From UBA11400 sp964473555 (GTDB taxonomy: Bacteria; Bacteroidota; Rhodothermia; Balneolales; HLUCCA01), in assembly GCA_964473555.1 (NCBI GenBank), contig CAYYPL010000011.1:1-61443 (forward strand): a stretch of 61,443 nucleotides of DNA, given 5' to 3'. How positions within the stretch are numbered: position 1 is the first letter of the stretch; every line of letters begins with the position of its first letter. The notes beneath the pieces were generated by a model. The model worked only from the letters and a program-made list of their open reading frames with translations. It ran no database searches and was not told where the DNA came from. The position numbers and the translations under genes were made by a program. Positions 1 to 7,940 of the stretch are shown here, in pieces.

Positions 1-147
1 CATCTCATCACCAGGAATCAGCTTAGTTCTTCCGGATTTAACATCCGCCAGACGTTTTTGAATCTCCATTTCCCAGGCCTTCTCAATCTCCTCCTGAACG
101 GAATAATCTATTTCACCAACAGCAACTTCCTCGTAAACGACATCCCG
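1..147 (-). pseudogene. 5'-truncated antitoxin-like frame (partial at window edge)
   Basis: Reading the minus strand, an open frame runs from about 147 to the window edge without a stop. It encodes a segment containing EEIEKAWEMEIQKRLADVKSG followed by KLIPGDEM. The pattern of an acidic helix with ExEIxxRL and then SGxxxxIPxxE resembles the C-terminal half of putative addiction-module antitoxins (Unstab_antitox, PF09720). An in-frame stop lies at 148-150 and no ATG, GTG or TTG precedes the homologous part; the only ATG (67-69) is internal. The frame overlaps the last 40 bases of the upstream surface-protein gene. I infer a 5'-truncated remnant; the 3' end lies outside the window. Confidence 0.5.
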
Positions 148-1283
148 CTACTCGTCCTCATGGTGTAGAGGTAAATCCCCGATGACAGTTCTGATCCATC
201 AAAAGATATCTGATGGTTACCTGCCGAATACGTTACATTGTTAAGTAACTCCGCAACCAGTCTACCATTTACATCATACACCTGAATGGTGACCTGCTGG
301 GACTCAGGTAACGCAAACCGAATCTGGGTGGTCGGGTTGAATGGGTTGGGATAGTTTTGTTGGAGCTCGAGCTCAACGGTGTTCCAAAAAAATTCTATAG
401 ACGTGCTATTTGGACAAGTTCCCCAAACTGGTTTGTTTTCTGGTGTCAAGGGAGAGTTGGTGGAAAAACTTGCAGGTTCCGATTCAAATTTTGACACACA
501 CCAGGTATTTATAGGTTGGTTGAATTTGGAAAGATTGAACATGTAGACCATATCAATTACACTACTCACATCCCAGTTCCCAATGGGTTGGTTGAAACTT
601 GTGTAATAGTCTGTTCTATTGTCATTATCTAAATCGTCATATACGTAGTATCCCGAAAACATATAACTCATATTTGTTACGTTACTTACATCCCAGTTCG
701 AAATGTTTTGGTTAAAAGTAGTATTTCCCCAAAACATACTGCCCATATCCGTCACATTACTTACATCCCAGTTTCCAATGGGTTGGTTGAAATTTGACCT
801 GCGAAACATGAAACTCATATCTGTAACTGAACTCACATCCCAATCACCTATTGATTGGTTAAAAAAGGAACCTGCAAACATACCACTCATATCTGTAACC
901 TTGCTTACATCCCAATTATCTATGGGTTGGTTATATCCTGTGCAAGCGAACATACCAGACATGTTGGTTACATTACTTACATCCCAATTGTTGAAATTTT
1001 GATCAAATTCACGACTGTTGTAATTAGAGTTAACACATCCAAACATGCTACTCATATCCTCCACATTGCTCACACATACTTTAGTCAAATCCGCGTTTTC
1101 ATCTCTGCGTTGAATGAGTAATGCACGGTCTACGGCTTCGTAGGTGACCCCGTTGACGGTACCTTTGTCTCCGGGATTGACGTTGGTACATTTGACGATG
1201 CCTTTATCGTCTATGGTAAATTCTTGTGAATAAGCAGTCACACTTATAAGGACTAAGACGAGGGTTAATAGAGTTCTGCGCAT
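108..1283 (-). CDS. BspA-type repeat surface protein with T9SS sorting domain
   Basis: A 391-residue secreted protein. Residues 1-20 are a signal peptide (MRRTLLTLVLVLISVTAYSQ). Residues about 60-290 hold seven imperfect repeats of the type FNQPIGNWDVSNVTDMSYMF, which is the BspA/DUF285 leucine-rich-like repeat of surface proteins. The last 80 residues start with NYPNPFNPTT and end with FTRKLLLVK, a type A C-terminal sorting domain for the type IX secretion system. It is therefore probably exported through the outer membrane and anchored or released; adhesion is a reasonable guess from the family but is not shown. Its stop codon lies inside a second reading frame that looks like a broken antitoxin. 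Confidence 0.88.
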   Translation of the reverse strand: MRRTLLTLVLVLISVTAYSQEFTIDDKGIVKCTNVNPGDKGTVNGVTYEAVDRALLIQRRDENADLTKVCVSNVEDMSSMFGCVNSNYNSREFDQNFNNWDVSNVTNMSGMFACTGYNQPIDNWDVSKVTDMSGMFAGSFFNQSIGDWDVSSVTDMSFMFRRSNFNQPIGNWDVSNVTDMGSMFWGNTTFNQNISNWDVSNVTNMSYMFSGYYVYDDLDNDNRTDYYTSFNQPIGNWDVSSVIDMVYMFNLSKFNQPINTWCVSKFESEPASFSTNSPLTPENKPVWGTCPNSTSIEFFWNTVELELQQNYPNPFNPTTQIRFALPESQQVTIQVYDVNGRLVAELLNNVTYSAGNHQISFDGSELSSGIYLYTMRTSSGMSFTRKLLLVK

Positions 1284-1467
1284 GACGGTAGGGACTGATT
1301 ACAAACGGTATATTTACATTCTCTCCTTGCCTAATTTCGCCAAATTCAGAGGAAACAAAAATTTTTTTGTTGGCTGTATTGATTGATGGTCTTTGATGTC
1401 ATACTATACGCAGATACCTTCCTGTTTGTATTGGCTTTACCAAATCGTCATCAATCTTAATTACACT

Positions 1468-2472
1468 ATGTTAGCTCAATTATCACATCGCTTTTCCAGT
1501 CTCGTGTTCGCTATGCTTGCCTGCTTACTCCTCCTGTCTTTCCCGGGTGTTACCGAGGTTCAAGCCCAGGGCTTGAAAAGACTTCGTAACGCCATTGGCA
1601 AGGTGGAGGATAAGGTCCAGGAGAAAACCACTGGCGCCATCGACAACTTTATCGATTCCCGAATTTCTGAAGAAACCGAAAAGACACTGAACAAATGGTT
1701 CGGTGTGAGTATAAACCCATCCCCATCTTCCCAGGGTGGCATGTCAGGGGCTCAAAGTGGCAACGGATTCGCTTCCTTCGGGATGGATCCCAACGCAAAA
1801 ACAGAGTCGGTGTACACCTTCGACTTTAAAATCTCCCACTATATGGAAACCGTGGAAAAAGGAAAGACTTCCCGGTTTCGTATGATTACCTATATCAATT
1901 CCGAACTGCCTTACTACGCAATCCAGATGTCTGAAATAGACGGTAACGATGGTTCTGCCCAGGCTTATATGATTATGGACGCTAAAAATAGCGTGATGGT
2001 GATGCTGGTTAACGAAAACGGCCAGCAATCGTCTATGGTGATTTCACAACCCGGTCTCGGCATGGACGCACTCCCTGAAGATGGATCAGCCACGGGACAG
2101 GAGTACGAAACTGCAATGAACAGTTCCGATTTCACCGCGGGATTCAGTGCCATGGCAGGCTATGAATCGCTGGGTTCTCGAACCATATCCGGATTCGATG
2201 CAAAGGGATTCCGTACCCAGGACGGTCGATCCAACATCGAGATCTGGCTCACCGATGAACCCATCAAGGGATACAAACAAATCATGTCAGCCTCGGCTTC
2301 AGTGCCTATGATGGCGATGTTTGCTCCCTATGCATCATCCGGTGGTATGTTGGTTGAAATCAATGCCACCGATGCCGCTTCCAACTCAAAAACGACGATG
2401 CGCATCGAAGACGGTGCAGGTCCACACAAACACAGCATCGTGATGAGTCAGTGGCCACGGATGGGATTCTAG
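1468..2472 (+). CDS. Secreted DUF4412-like protein
   Basis: I choose the ATG at 1468 because it places a normal signal peptide at the N-terminus (MLAQLSHRF, hydrophobic LVFAMLACLLLLSF, cleavage near VQA-QG). The frame is open further upstream to 1393, but that extension is not signal-like. The mature part (about 300 residues) has a helical, charged segment KVEDKVQEKTTGAIDNFI and then a beta-rich region with YTFDFKISHYM, MIMDAKNSVMVMLV and a late ETRTISGFDAKGF-like stretch (SRTISGFDAKGFRT), the style of DUF4412 proteins, which are periplasmic or surface proteins of unknown role. No catalytic motif is visible. It stands alone, divergent from the BspA-type gene. Confidence 0.7.
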   Translation: MLAQLSHRFSSLVFAMLACLLLLSFPGVTEVQAQGLKRLRNAIGKVEDKVQEKTTGAIDNFIDSRISEETEKTLNKWFGVSINPSPSSQGGMSGAQSGNGFASFGMDPNAKTESVYTFDFKISHYMETVEKGKTSRFRMITYINSELPYYAIQMSEIDGNDGSAQAYMIMDAKNSVMVMLVNENGQQSSMVISQPGLGMDALPEDGSATGQEYETAMNSSDFTAGFSAMAGYESLGSRTISGFDAKGFRTQDGRSNIEIWLTDEPIKGYKQIMSASASVPMMAMFAPYASSGGMLVEINATDAASNSKTTMRIEDGAGPHKHSIVMSQWPRMGF

Positions 2473-2644
2473 TGCACTTACACGGCACGTATCGATGGTG
2501 AACCAAACGAAAGGTTATTCTAAAGCGCAATCAGGGAGAAGAGACTATACCCTTCCCCTGGTCGTGTCAGATTCCGTGTCAGATTCCGTCTGGTCTACCT
2601 ACCCGGATCTACACTACACCATGGTACCATTTTTGGCACCTGCA

Positions 2645-2692
2645 CAAAACAAAAAACCCGTAGCACGTTGATATACAAGATGCTACGGGTTT
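2645..2692 (-). terminator. Rho-independent terminator of tRNA-Val
   Basis: A 12-bp perfect stem (2654-2665 with 2681-2692, core CCCGTAGCA / TGCTACGGG) encloses a 15-nt loop. On the minus strand it is followed by TTTGTTTTG. It lies 8 bases beyond the tRNA-Val 3' end. Confidence 0.88.
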
Positions 2693-2699
2693 ATTTACG

Positions 2700-2774
2700 T
2701 GGGCTGTGAGGGACTCGAACCCCCGACCCCCTGCTTGTAAGGCAGGTGCTCTGAACCGACTGAGCTAACAGCCC
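2700..2774 (-). tRNA. tRNA-Val (anticodon TAC)
   Basis: A full cloverleaf can be folded on the minus strand. The acceptor stem is GGGCTGT / ACAGCCC with discriminator A at 2700. The D arm contains AGCTCAGTCGG, the anticodon loop is CTTACAA (anticodon TAC), and the T arm contains GGTTCGAGTC. CCA is not encoded. It has its own promoter and terminator and is read as a single-gene unit. Confidence 0.95.
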
Positions 2775-2791
2775 CTGTTTAAGGTAGGAAA

Positions 2792-2824
2792 CAAATATAC
2801 GGACTCTCTGCGCCCGAAAGCAAA
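2792..2824 (-). promoter_or_regulatory. Promoter of tRNA-Val
   Basis: On the minus strand a TATATTTG box (2792-2799) is preceded after 21 nt by TTTG (2821-2824). This fits the Bacteroidota sigma-A promoter TTTG-N19-21-TAnnTTTG and lies just upstream of the tRNA. Confidence 0.78.
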
Positions 2825-2901
2825 TCAAATTTTATACCGATTTGCCACATGTCTACGCATCATTGCGATGCTGAACGTGTACTCTGATTCATCCCCACCT
2901 C

Positions 2902-2939
2902 AAAAAAAAAGCCCCTACCGGTTCCCAGATAGAGGCTTT
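2902..2939 (-). terminator. Rho-independent terminator of tRNA-Lys
   Basis: On the minus strand AAAGCCTCTA (2930-2939) pairs with TAGGGGCTTT (2908-2917) with one U-G wobble. The stem is followed by a run of T residues down to 2902. It lies 20 bases past the tRNA-Lys 3' end. Confidence 0.85.
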
Positions 2940-2959
2940 AATGTGTTGGTTTAATACTG

Positions 2960-3032
2960 TGAGTCGGGTGGGGCTCGAACCCACGACCTACGGCTTAAAA
3001 GGCCGCTGCTCTACCGACTGAGCTACCGACTC
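2960..3032 (-). tRNA. tRNA-Lys (anticodon TTT)
   Basis: A minus-strand cloverleaf with acceptor GAGTCGG / CCGACTC and discriminator A at 2960. The D arm is AGCTCAGTCGGTAGAGC, the anticodon loop CTTTTAA gives anticodon TTT, and the T arm contains GGTTCGAGCC. CCA is not encoded. A small perfect hairpin TTTGGC-aaa-GCCAAA (3039-3053) lies directly 5' of the mature tRNA, inside the presumed leader. Confidence 0.95.
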
Positions 3033-3067
3033 ATCGCTTTTGGCAAAGCCAAATCGTTGACAGATTC

Positions 3068-3099
3068 CAAATATACGAACGAATCGTGCGTTTACGCAA
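3068..3099 (-). promoter_or_regulatory. Promoter of tRNA-Lys
   Basis: On the minus strand TATATTTG (3068-3075) is preceded after 21 nt by TTG (3097-3099). The box and spacing are identical to those of the tRNA-Val promoter. Confidence 0.72.
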
Positions 3100-3200
3100 G
3101 AATAAAATTCTTCCATAACGATAAAATGAATACCCAAAGTGATTCGATTTTTCTATTTTGGTGCTGAAAACTTTCTCAACACGTGATCCAGTTTCAACCT

Positions 3201-3599
3201 ATGGCAACGATATTTACCCGTATCATCCAGGGTCAAATTCCCTGCTACAAAATCGCTGAGGACGAGCATTTTATCGCTTTCCTGGATATTAATCCGGTGG
3301 CTGCCGGACACACGCTCGTTGTGCCCAAACTGGAAATCGATTATCTCTTCGATCAACCCGATCAGATCCTCGCAAAAATGCTTCCCTTCTCCAAAAAAGT
3401 TGCACTCGCCATCGATCAGGCTACCAGCTGCATCCGAACCGGAATCATCGTTGAAGGACTAGAAGTGCCGCACGCCCATTTGCATCTCATTCCCATGTAT
3501 CCGGATCGTCGTGGATTCTCACTCGGGCGCCCCATTACTCTGTCTAAAGAACAGATGGAAGCCATGGCCGCATCCATTCGTGAAAAGGTGGTTTTATGA
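3201..3599 (+). CDS. HIT family nucleotide hydrolase
   Basis: A 132-residue histidine-triad protein. The catalytic triad HAHLHL (His91, 93 and 95 from the chosen ATG) follows VEGLEVP, and the N-terminal FTRIIQGQIPCYKIAED is typical of Hint/HinT-type purine nucleoside phosphoramidase or dinucleotide hydrolases. I prefer the ATG at 3201 (MATIFTRI) over the in-frame one at 3183 because family members start here. Its TGA overlaps the aroQ ATG (ATGA), so the two are translationally coupled. The substrate cannot be told from the sequence. Confidence 0.9.
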   Translation: MATIFTRIIQGQIPCYKIAEDEHFIAFLDINPVAAGHTLVVPKLEIDYLFDQPDQILAKMLPFSKKVALAIDQATSCIRTGIIVEGLEVPHAHLHLIPMYPDRRGFSLGRPITLSKEQMEAMAASIREKVVL

Positions 3600-4036
3600 A
3601 AATCCAGGTCATCAACGGTCCCAATCTGAATATGCTTGGTGAGCGTGAGTCTCAGTTTTATGGATCACTTACACTCGCCGAGTTGGAGTCCCGTGTACGG
3701 GATGCTTTTCCACAGGTGGACTTCGACTTCTATCAAAGCAATCACGAAGGTGAACTCATCGATCGCATCCACTCGCTGGTCCGTGATGCATCCGTTCAGG
3801 GCCTTATCATCAATGCCGGAGCCTTTACCCATACTTCCGTGGCCCTGCGTGATGCGTTAGCGATCTGGAATGTGCCAAAAATTGAGGTTCATCTGTCGAA
3901 TATCCACGCCCGGGAGTCTTTTCGTCATACCTCACTTACCGGAGGTGTATGCCAGGGCATGATAGCCGGACTCGGACTGAACAGCTATCTGCTTGGGGTT
4001 CGGGCTGTAATAGATCTTATCGACGCAGCCAGATAA
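3596..4036 (+). CDS. aroQ: Type II 3-dehydroquinate dehydratase
   Basis: A 146-residue protein, the usual length for the dodecameric type II enzyme, which converts 3-dehydroquinate to 3-dehydroshikimate in the shikimate pathway. The N-terminus INGPNLNMLGERE with Tyr22, the segment FYQSNHEGELID, INAGAFTHTSVALRDAL and EVHLSNIHARESFRHTS carry the conserved active-site Asn, Tyr, His and Arg residues. It overlaps the HIT gene by 4 bp and is followed after 3 bp by the flippase gene, so the three genes probably share a transcript. Confidence 0.95.
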   Translation: MKIQVINGPNLNMLGERESQFYGSLTLAELESRVRDAFPQVDFDFYQSNHEGELIDRIHSLVRDASVQGLIINAGAFTHTSVALRDALAIWNVPKIEVHLSNIHARESFRHTSLTGGVCQGMIAGLGLNSYLLGVRAVIDLIDAAR

Positions 4037-4039
4037 CGT

Positions 4040-5509
4040 ATGTCCAGAATCAAAGAACTTGCCTCCGATACCGCTGTGTATGGCCTCAGCAGTGTGGTGG
4101 CCAGGTTTTTGAATTACCTGCTCGTACCTTTCTACACCGAGTTCTTCGCTCCCGGCGAATATGGAGTGATTTCACTGATCTATGCGGGTATCGTATTCCT
4201 GAATGTGTTGTTTACTTTCGGGATGGAGTCATCCTACATTCGGTATGCCTCCGAGCGAGAAGGTTCCAGGAATGTATTTCGGACCATACAAACGCTGCTC
4301 CTCGGGGTGGGGACCACCCTGGCCGTTCTGATGTACGTGGCAGCAGACTGGATGATGCCCGTTATGAGTCTGACTCCAGCCGATAAAACCATCTTTTCCG
4401 TGCTGATCGGGATTCTTTGGTTCGATTCCCTAAGTATCGTGCCTTATGCTGAACTACGTCTGGTGCGTAAGTCGTGGACCTACGCCGGATACCGGCTGGC
4501 GAACGTGGGGATCAATCTGGTGCTGAATATCTATCTGGTCGCCGGACTCGGATGGGGCATAGAAGCTGTGCTTTGGAGTAATCTGGCCGCTTCATCGATC
4601 ACGGCCCTGGGACTCTGGTTTCGTACGTGGGGACAGCTTGGAGGTACCTTCGATGCCGCCATCGTGCGCCAGGTCCTGCTATTCGGACTCCCGTATGTTC
4701 CCAATGGACTCGGTTTTGCGATAAACGAAGTCATCGACCGTTTTTTTATCAATTCGATGTCGTATGAAACCATCGCCAGACTTTACGGTTCCGAATATAC
4801 TGCAGACGACATCACAGGTATCTACAATGCCTGCTACAAACTGGCGATATTCATGCTCCTCACTGTACAGATGTTTCGAATGGCCTGGCAGCCATTTTTT
4901 ATGAAATACGCCAAATCGGATGACAACACCTCCACATTTGCTGCCGTATTTGACTGGTTCAACATCTTCGCAGCGACCATCTTCCTACTCATCTCACTGT
5001 TTGTGGTGGAAATAGCCGGTTTGAAGGTACCCTTTTTAGGTGATGGGACCCTGATAAACAGCCGTTACTGGGCCGGCTTGTCCATCGTTCCTATGCTGCT
5101 GCTTGCTTATTGGTTTCAGGGATGGTTTGTTATTTTTTCTGCGGGAATCTTCATCAAAGAAAAAACCAAGCTGTTACCCGGTATCACCGCTGTGGGAGCT
5201 GTGGTAACACTTGTACTTAACATCATGTTGGTGCCTGTCTTGGGCATGGAAGGTGCCGCGCTGGCTACACTGGCATGCTATGCAATCACTTCCGGACTCA
5301 TTCTGTATTATTCTCACCGTGAAATGAAGGTTCCCTATCGAATGGTAAGGGCGTTCATCACCATACTGGTGACAGCCACCATAGTGGGGTTCGTAACCTA
5401 TTCAGCCATCGAATCGGTGCAAACGATAACGGCTCGATTAGTGCTATCGCTAATTGGTATTCTTTTTGTATTTTATACACTTAAACCTGGAAAAGCGACG
5501 AGTAATTAG
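4040..5509 (+). CDS. Polysaccharide flippase of the MOP superfamily
   Basis: A 489-residue integral membrane protein with about 12-14 predicted hydrophobic segments. It starts with SRIKELASDTAVYGLSSVVARFLNYLLVPFY, the standard N-terminus of Wzx/MurJ-like lipid-linked oligosaccharide transporters (Polysacc_synt). It probably moves undecaprenyl-linked glycan units across the inner membrane. It starts 3 bp after aroQ. No sugar-nucleotide or polymerase genes adjoin it here, so the glycan is unknown. Confidence 0.85.
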   Translation: MSRIKELASDTAVYGLSSVVARFLNYLLVPFYTEFFAPGEYGVISLIYAGIVFLNVLFTFGMESSYIRYASEREGSRNVFRTIQTLLLGVGTTLAVLMYVAADWMMPVMSLTPADKTIFSVLIGILWFDSLSIVPYAELRLVRKSWTYAGYRLANVGINLVLNIYLVAGLGWGIEAVLWSNLAASSITALGLWFRTWGQLGGTFDAAIVRQVLLFGLPYVPNGLGFAINEVIDRFFINSMSYETIARLYGSEYTADDITGIYNACYKLAIFMLLTVQMFRMAWQPFFMKYAKSDDNTSTFAAVFDWFNIFAATIFLLISLFVVEIAGLKVPFLGDGTLINSRYWAGLSIVPMLLLAYWFQGWFVIFSAGIFIKEKTKLLPGITAVGAVVTLVLNIMLVPVLGMEGAALATLACYAITSGLILYYSHREMKVPYRMVRAFITILVTATIVGFVTYSAIESVQTITARLVLSLIGILFVFYTLKPGKATSN

Positions 5510-5554
5510 TGGTTGTTTTGCCAGGGCGTCTGATTACAGTAAGTATTAGTTCAA

Positions 5555-6370
5555 ATGAGTATAACACGTAAAGTTAGTGTGTTCGTTGACGCCAATAATG
5601 TGACCCTGAATGGCGGGTTTGGGTTACGCTACGACATACTCAGAAAATTTGCGATGCGGGGGGGATGTAGTGCTTGTCGTTTAAATGTCTATCTGGCCAT
5701 TGACAGAGACCGTTTGCGTGATGACGCGGGATATAAACAAAAAACACAACGCTTTACTGAGGTCTTGCGGGATTTTGAATACAAAGTAATTGAGAAACCC
5801 CTGCTCAAGTACACCGATCCGGAGACGGAAACCCAGGTGACCAAGAACACCATCGATATCGAAATGACGGTCGATCTGCTTACGCAAACCGAAGGGTGCG
5901 ACCGGGTGATGTTGCTCAGTTCCGACGGTGGGCTCGTTCCTGTTGTACAAACGCTTCAGTCTAAAGGTAAACGCGTAGAGTTGATTGGATTCGATAATGT
6001 GGCTCAGGCGCTAAAAAAAGAAGTTGATTTGTACATTTCGGGCTACACGATTCCAGGTTTGCTGCCTATCAAGTCTCCTTACGAATGGGGCACAGTCGGA
6101 TCGCGAGTCCGTGGTATGTGCTACGACTTTTCGCACAGCGATGGATATGGATTCATGCGTTACCTCAATAAAATCGAAGACCGGCTGTGGGTTACAGATT
6201 CCAGAGCTGAAGAGTCTCCATTTCGTACCGTTTTTGCACACATTTCCCAGTTTGAATCCAACTTCGACCATACCTTCCTTCCGAGCCGTGATCTGATTTT
6301 TGAATTCACGCTGATTCAAAACGATAAGGGGCTGGTTGCCGAAGATATCGTACTGGTCTCAGTACCGTAG
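5555..6370 (+). CDS. NYN-domain nuclease with C-terminal cold-shock-like domain
   Basis: A 271-residue protein. Residues about 5-165 form a NYN (LabA/DUF88, PIN-like) domain: VFVDANN with Asp12, the acidic stretch NTIDIEMTVDLL (about 98-109) and LLSSDGGLVPVV (Asp124), giving the acidic metal site expected of an RNase. Residues about 184-268 look like an OB-fold cold-shock domain: GMCYDFSHSDGYGFMRYL, VFAHISQF and a terminal KGLVAEDIVLV match the GxxxxFxxxxGYGFI, VFVHxS and KGxxAxxV pattern. The combination suggests an RNA nuclease with its own RNA-binding module. It is a single gene closed by a bidirectional terminator. Confidence 0.82.
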   Translation: MSITRKVSVFVDANNVTLNGGFGLRYDILRKFAMRGGCSACRLNVYLAIDRDRLRDDAGYKQKTQRFTEVLRDFEYKVIEKPLLKYTDPETETQVTKNTIDIEMTVDLLTQTEGCDRVMLLSSDGGLVPVVQTLQSKGKRVELIGFDNVAQALKKEVDLYISGYTIPGLLPIKSPYEWGTVGSRVRGMCYDFSHSDGYGFMRYLNKIEDRLWVTDSRAEESPFRTVFAHISQFESNFDHTFLPSRDLIFEFTLIQNDKGLVAEDIVLVSVP

Positions 6371-6393
6371 AAGTCCGTCAAAATTACAGGCAT

Positions 6394-6433
6394 AAAAAAA
6401 GTCCGGCTTTCTTTCGAAGACCGGACTTTTTTT
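6394..6433. terminator. Bidirectional terminator between NYN gene and secG
   Basis: AAAAAAAGTCCGG (6394-6406) and CCGGACTTTTTTT (6421-6433) form a stem with A and T runs on both sides. It therefore works in either direction between two convergent genes. Confidence 0.9.
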
Positions 6434-6459
6434 ATTAAATCCTGGATGTAGCTGAACGC

Positions 6460-6843
6460 CTATTCCTGAGTGGGTTGCTCATTGGGTTGTTCAACAGGCT
6501 GTGAAGTCTGTGGAATCGCTGATGGAGATGAGTCCGGAGTACTGAGTGTGTTATCGACCGGGAACGACACGCCACTTTGCTGAACAGCCGAGCGGGTAGT
6601 GGTACTGCGGTCGATAAAGAAGTTCGCTACCAGACATAATACCAAAAAGGCACCTCCAAGTACGGAAGTAGATTTTGAAAGGAAGTCGGCGGTACGACGT
6701 GAGCCCATTGCACCAGCGGCGCCTCCGGCATTACCAGCAATTCCACCGCTGAGTCCGGAACCTTGTCCACTTTGAAGCAGAACAGTGATCGTGATCAAAA
6801 TGGCGATCAACGTGATGAGGGCGACAATAATTGAATATATCAT
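6460..6843 (-). CDS. secG: Preprotein translocase subunit SecG
   Basis: A 127-residue protein with two transmembrane helices (about 2-22 and 60-78). They flank the hallmark SecG loop LLQSGQGSGLSGGIAG and the GSRRTADFLSK segment. It is the accessory subunit of the SecYEG channel in the inner membrane. The C-terminal 45 residues form a Ser/Thr/Pro/Gln-rich tail longer than in E. coli, common in Bacteroidota. It is convergent with the NYN gene. Confidence 0.93.
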   Translation of the reverse strand: MIYSIIVALITLIAILITITVLLQSGQGSGLSGGIAGNAGGAAGAMGSRRTADFLSKSTSVLGGAFLVLCLVANFFIDRSTTTRSAVQQSGVSFPVDNTLSTPDSSPSAIPQTSQPVEQPNEQPTQE

Positions 6844-7022
6844 AGGTCAAAAAATCTGTTGTGTTTAGCTGGGCAAGATAGCGACAAATCCATCCCGATT
6901 CAATAAAAACCTTTTGTCTGAACAGAGTTTTTATTTTCTTGGTATAAACCCGTTGCAATGTTTACATATTCATCAGAATAAACTAAGTTCAGACCAGTTA
7001 TAAACGTCTATAAAAAGGATTT

Positions 7023-7940
7023 ATGCAAGGTTTTTACGACATCCTGGAGCGTCTGACAGCACTCGATCCGAGGGTTATGCGCAGTCTTGTCGCAACCATT
7101 CTGATTTTGACATTCGGATGGCTGGCAAATACCATAGCACGTATGATTATCCGCAAGAACGTTCAGGATGACCGCCAGCAGTTTCTGCTGTCGAAAAACG
7201 TCCGGTATTTTTTTGGATTCATTGTTTTCTTTCTGATCGGAAGGCTATGGCTGGAGGGATTTCAGTCGATAGCAACGTATTTGGGATTACTTTCAGCGGG
7301 TCTGGCAATTGCCTTGAAAGATATTGTTGCAGACTTTGCGGCCTGGTTGTTTTTGTTGTGGAGACGTCCGTTCAACATTGGCGACCGCATTGAAATCGGT
7401 CCACACAAAGGAGATGTGATCGACAAACGGGTTTTCAAATTTACCATCGTTGAAATCGGAAATTGGGTGGATGCGGAACAGAGTACAGGTAGGGTGATCC
7501 ATATCCCGAACCATCGGGTATTTTTGGATCCGATCGCGAATTACACCACTGGATTCGAGTTTATCTGGAACGAACTCACTGTGAATCTGACCTTCGACAG
7601 TAACTGGAAGAAAGCCAAGCAACTGCTTCAGGAAATTGCCAATCGGCACGCCAACGAGGTCACTCCCGAGGCTGAGCGTCAGATTCGAGAGACGAAGCAG
7701 GAATACATGATTACGTACAAATATCTCACCCCTACGGTGTACACGTCCGTTGGTCCGAACGGGATCAAACTCACCGTGAGATATCTTACCCATCCACGTC
7801 GGCGCAGGGGATCGGCGCAGATGATCTGGGAAGATATTCTGACCGAATTCGCTAAATACGACGAGATTCAATTTGCCTACCAGACAGTACGTGTCGTCGA
7901 TCAGGGTTCCACCCATCACCCAGCCAACGGACCAGAATGA
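7023..7940 (+). CDS. Small-conductance mechanosensitive channel (MscS family)
   Basis: A 305-residue protein with three N-terminal transmembrane segments. The pore helix region TYLGLLSAGLAIALKD is followed by FNIGDRIEIG, the start of the MscS beta domain, and then by a cytosolic alpha/beta domain. It should release solutes under hypo-osmotic stress. It overlaps the following nuclease gene by 4 bp (ATGA), which in turn overlaps the DUF4212 gene, so the four genes up to 10858 look like one operon. Confidence 0.88.
   Translation: MQGFYDILERLTALDPRVMRSLVATILILTFGWLANTIARMIIRKNVQDDRQQFLLSKNVRYFFGFIVFFLIGRLWLEGFQSIATYLGLLSAGLAIALKDIVADFAAWLFLLWRRPFNIGDRIEIGPHKGDVIDKRVFKFTIVEIGNWVDAEQSTGRVIHIPNHRVFLDPIANYTTGFEFIWNELTVNLTFDSNWKKAKQLLQEIANRHANEVTPEAERQIRETKQEYMITYKYLTPTVYTSVGPNGIKLTVRYLTHPRRRRGSAQMIWEDILTEFAKYDEIQFAYQTVRVVDQGSTHHPANGPE

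Noticed and set aside
703..1121. Plus-strand open frames with regular LTSQ...SVT repeats
   Set aside because: They are antisense shadows of the BspA repeats on the minus strand; the periodicity comes from the real gene.
7293..7919. 208-codon minus-strand frame inside mscS
   Set aside because: It lies wholly antisense to a clear mechanosensitive channel gene and has no recognisable domain.
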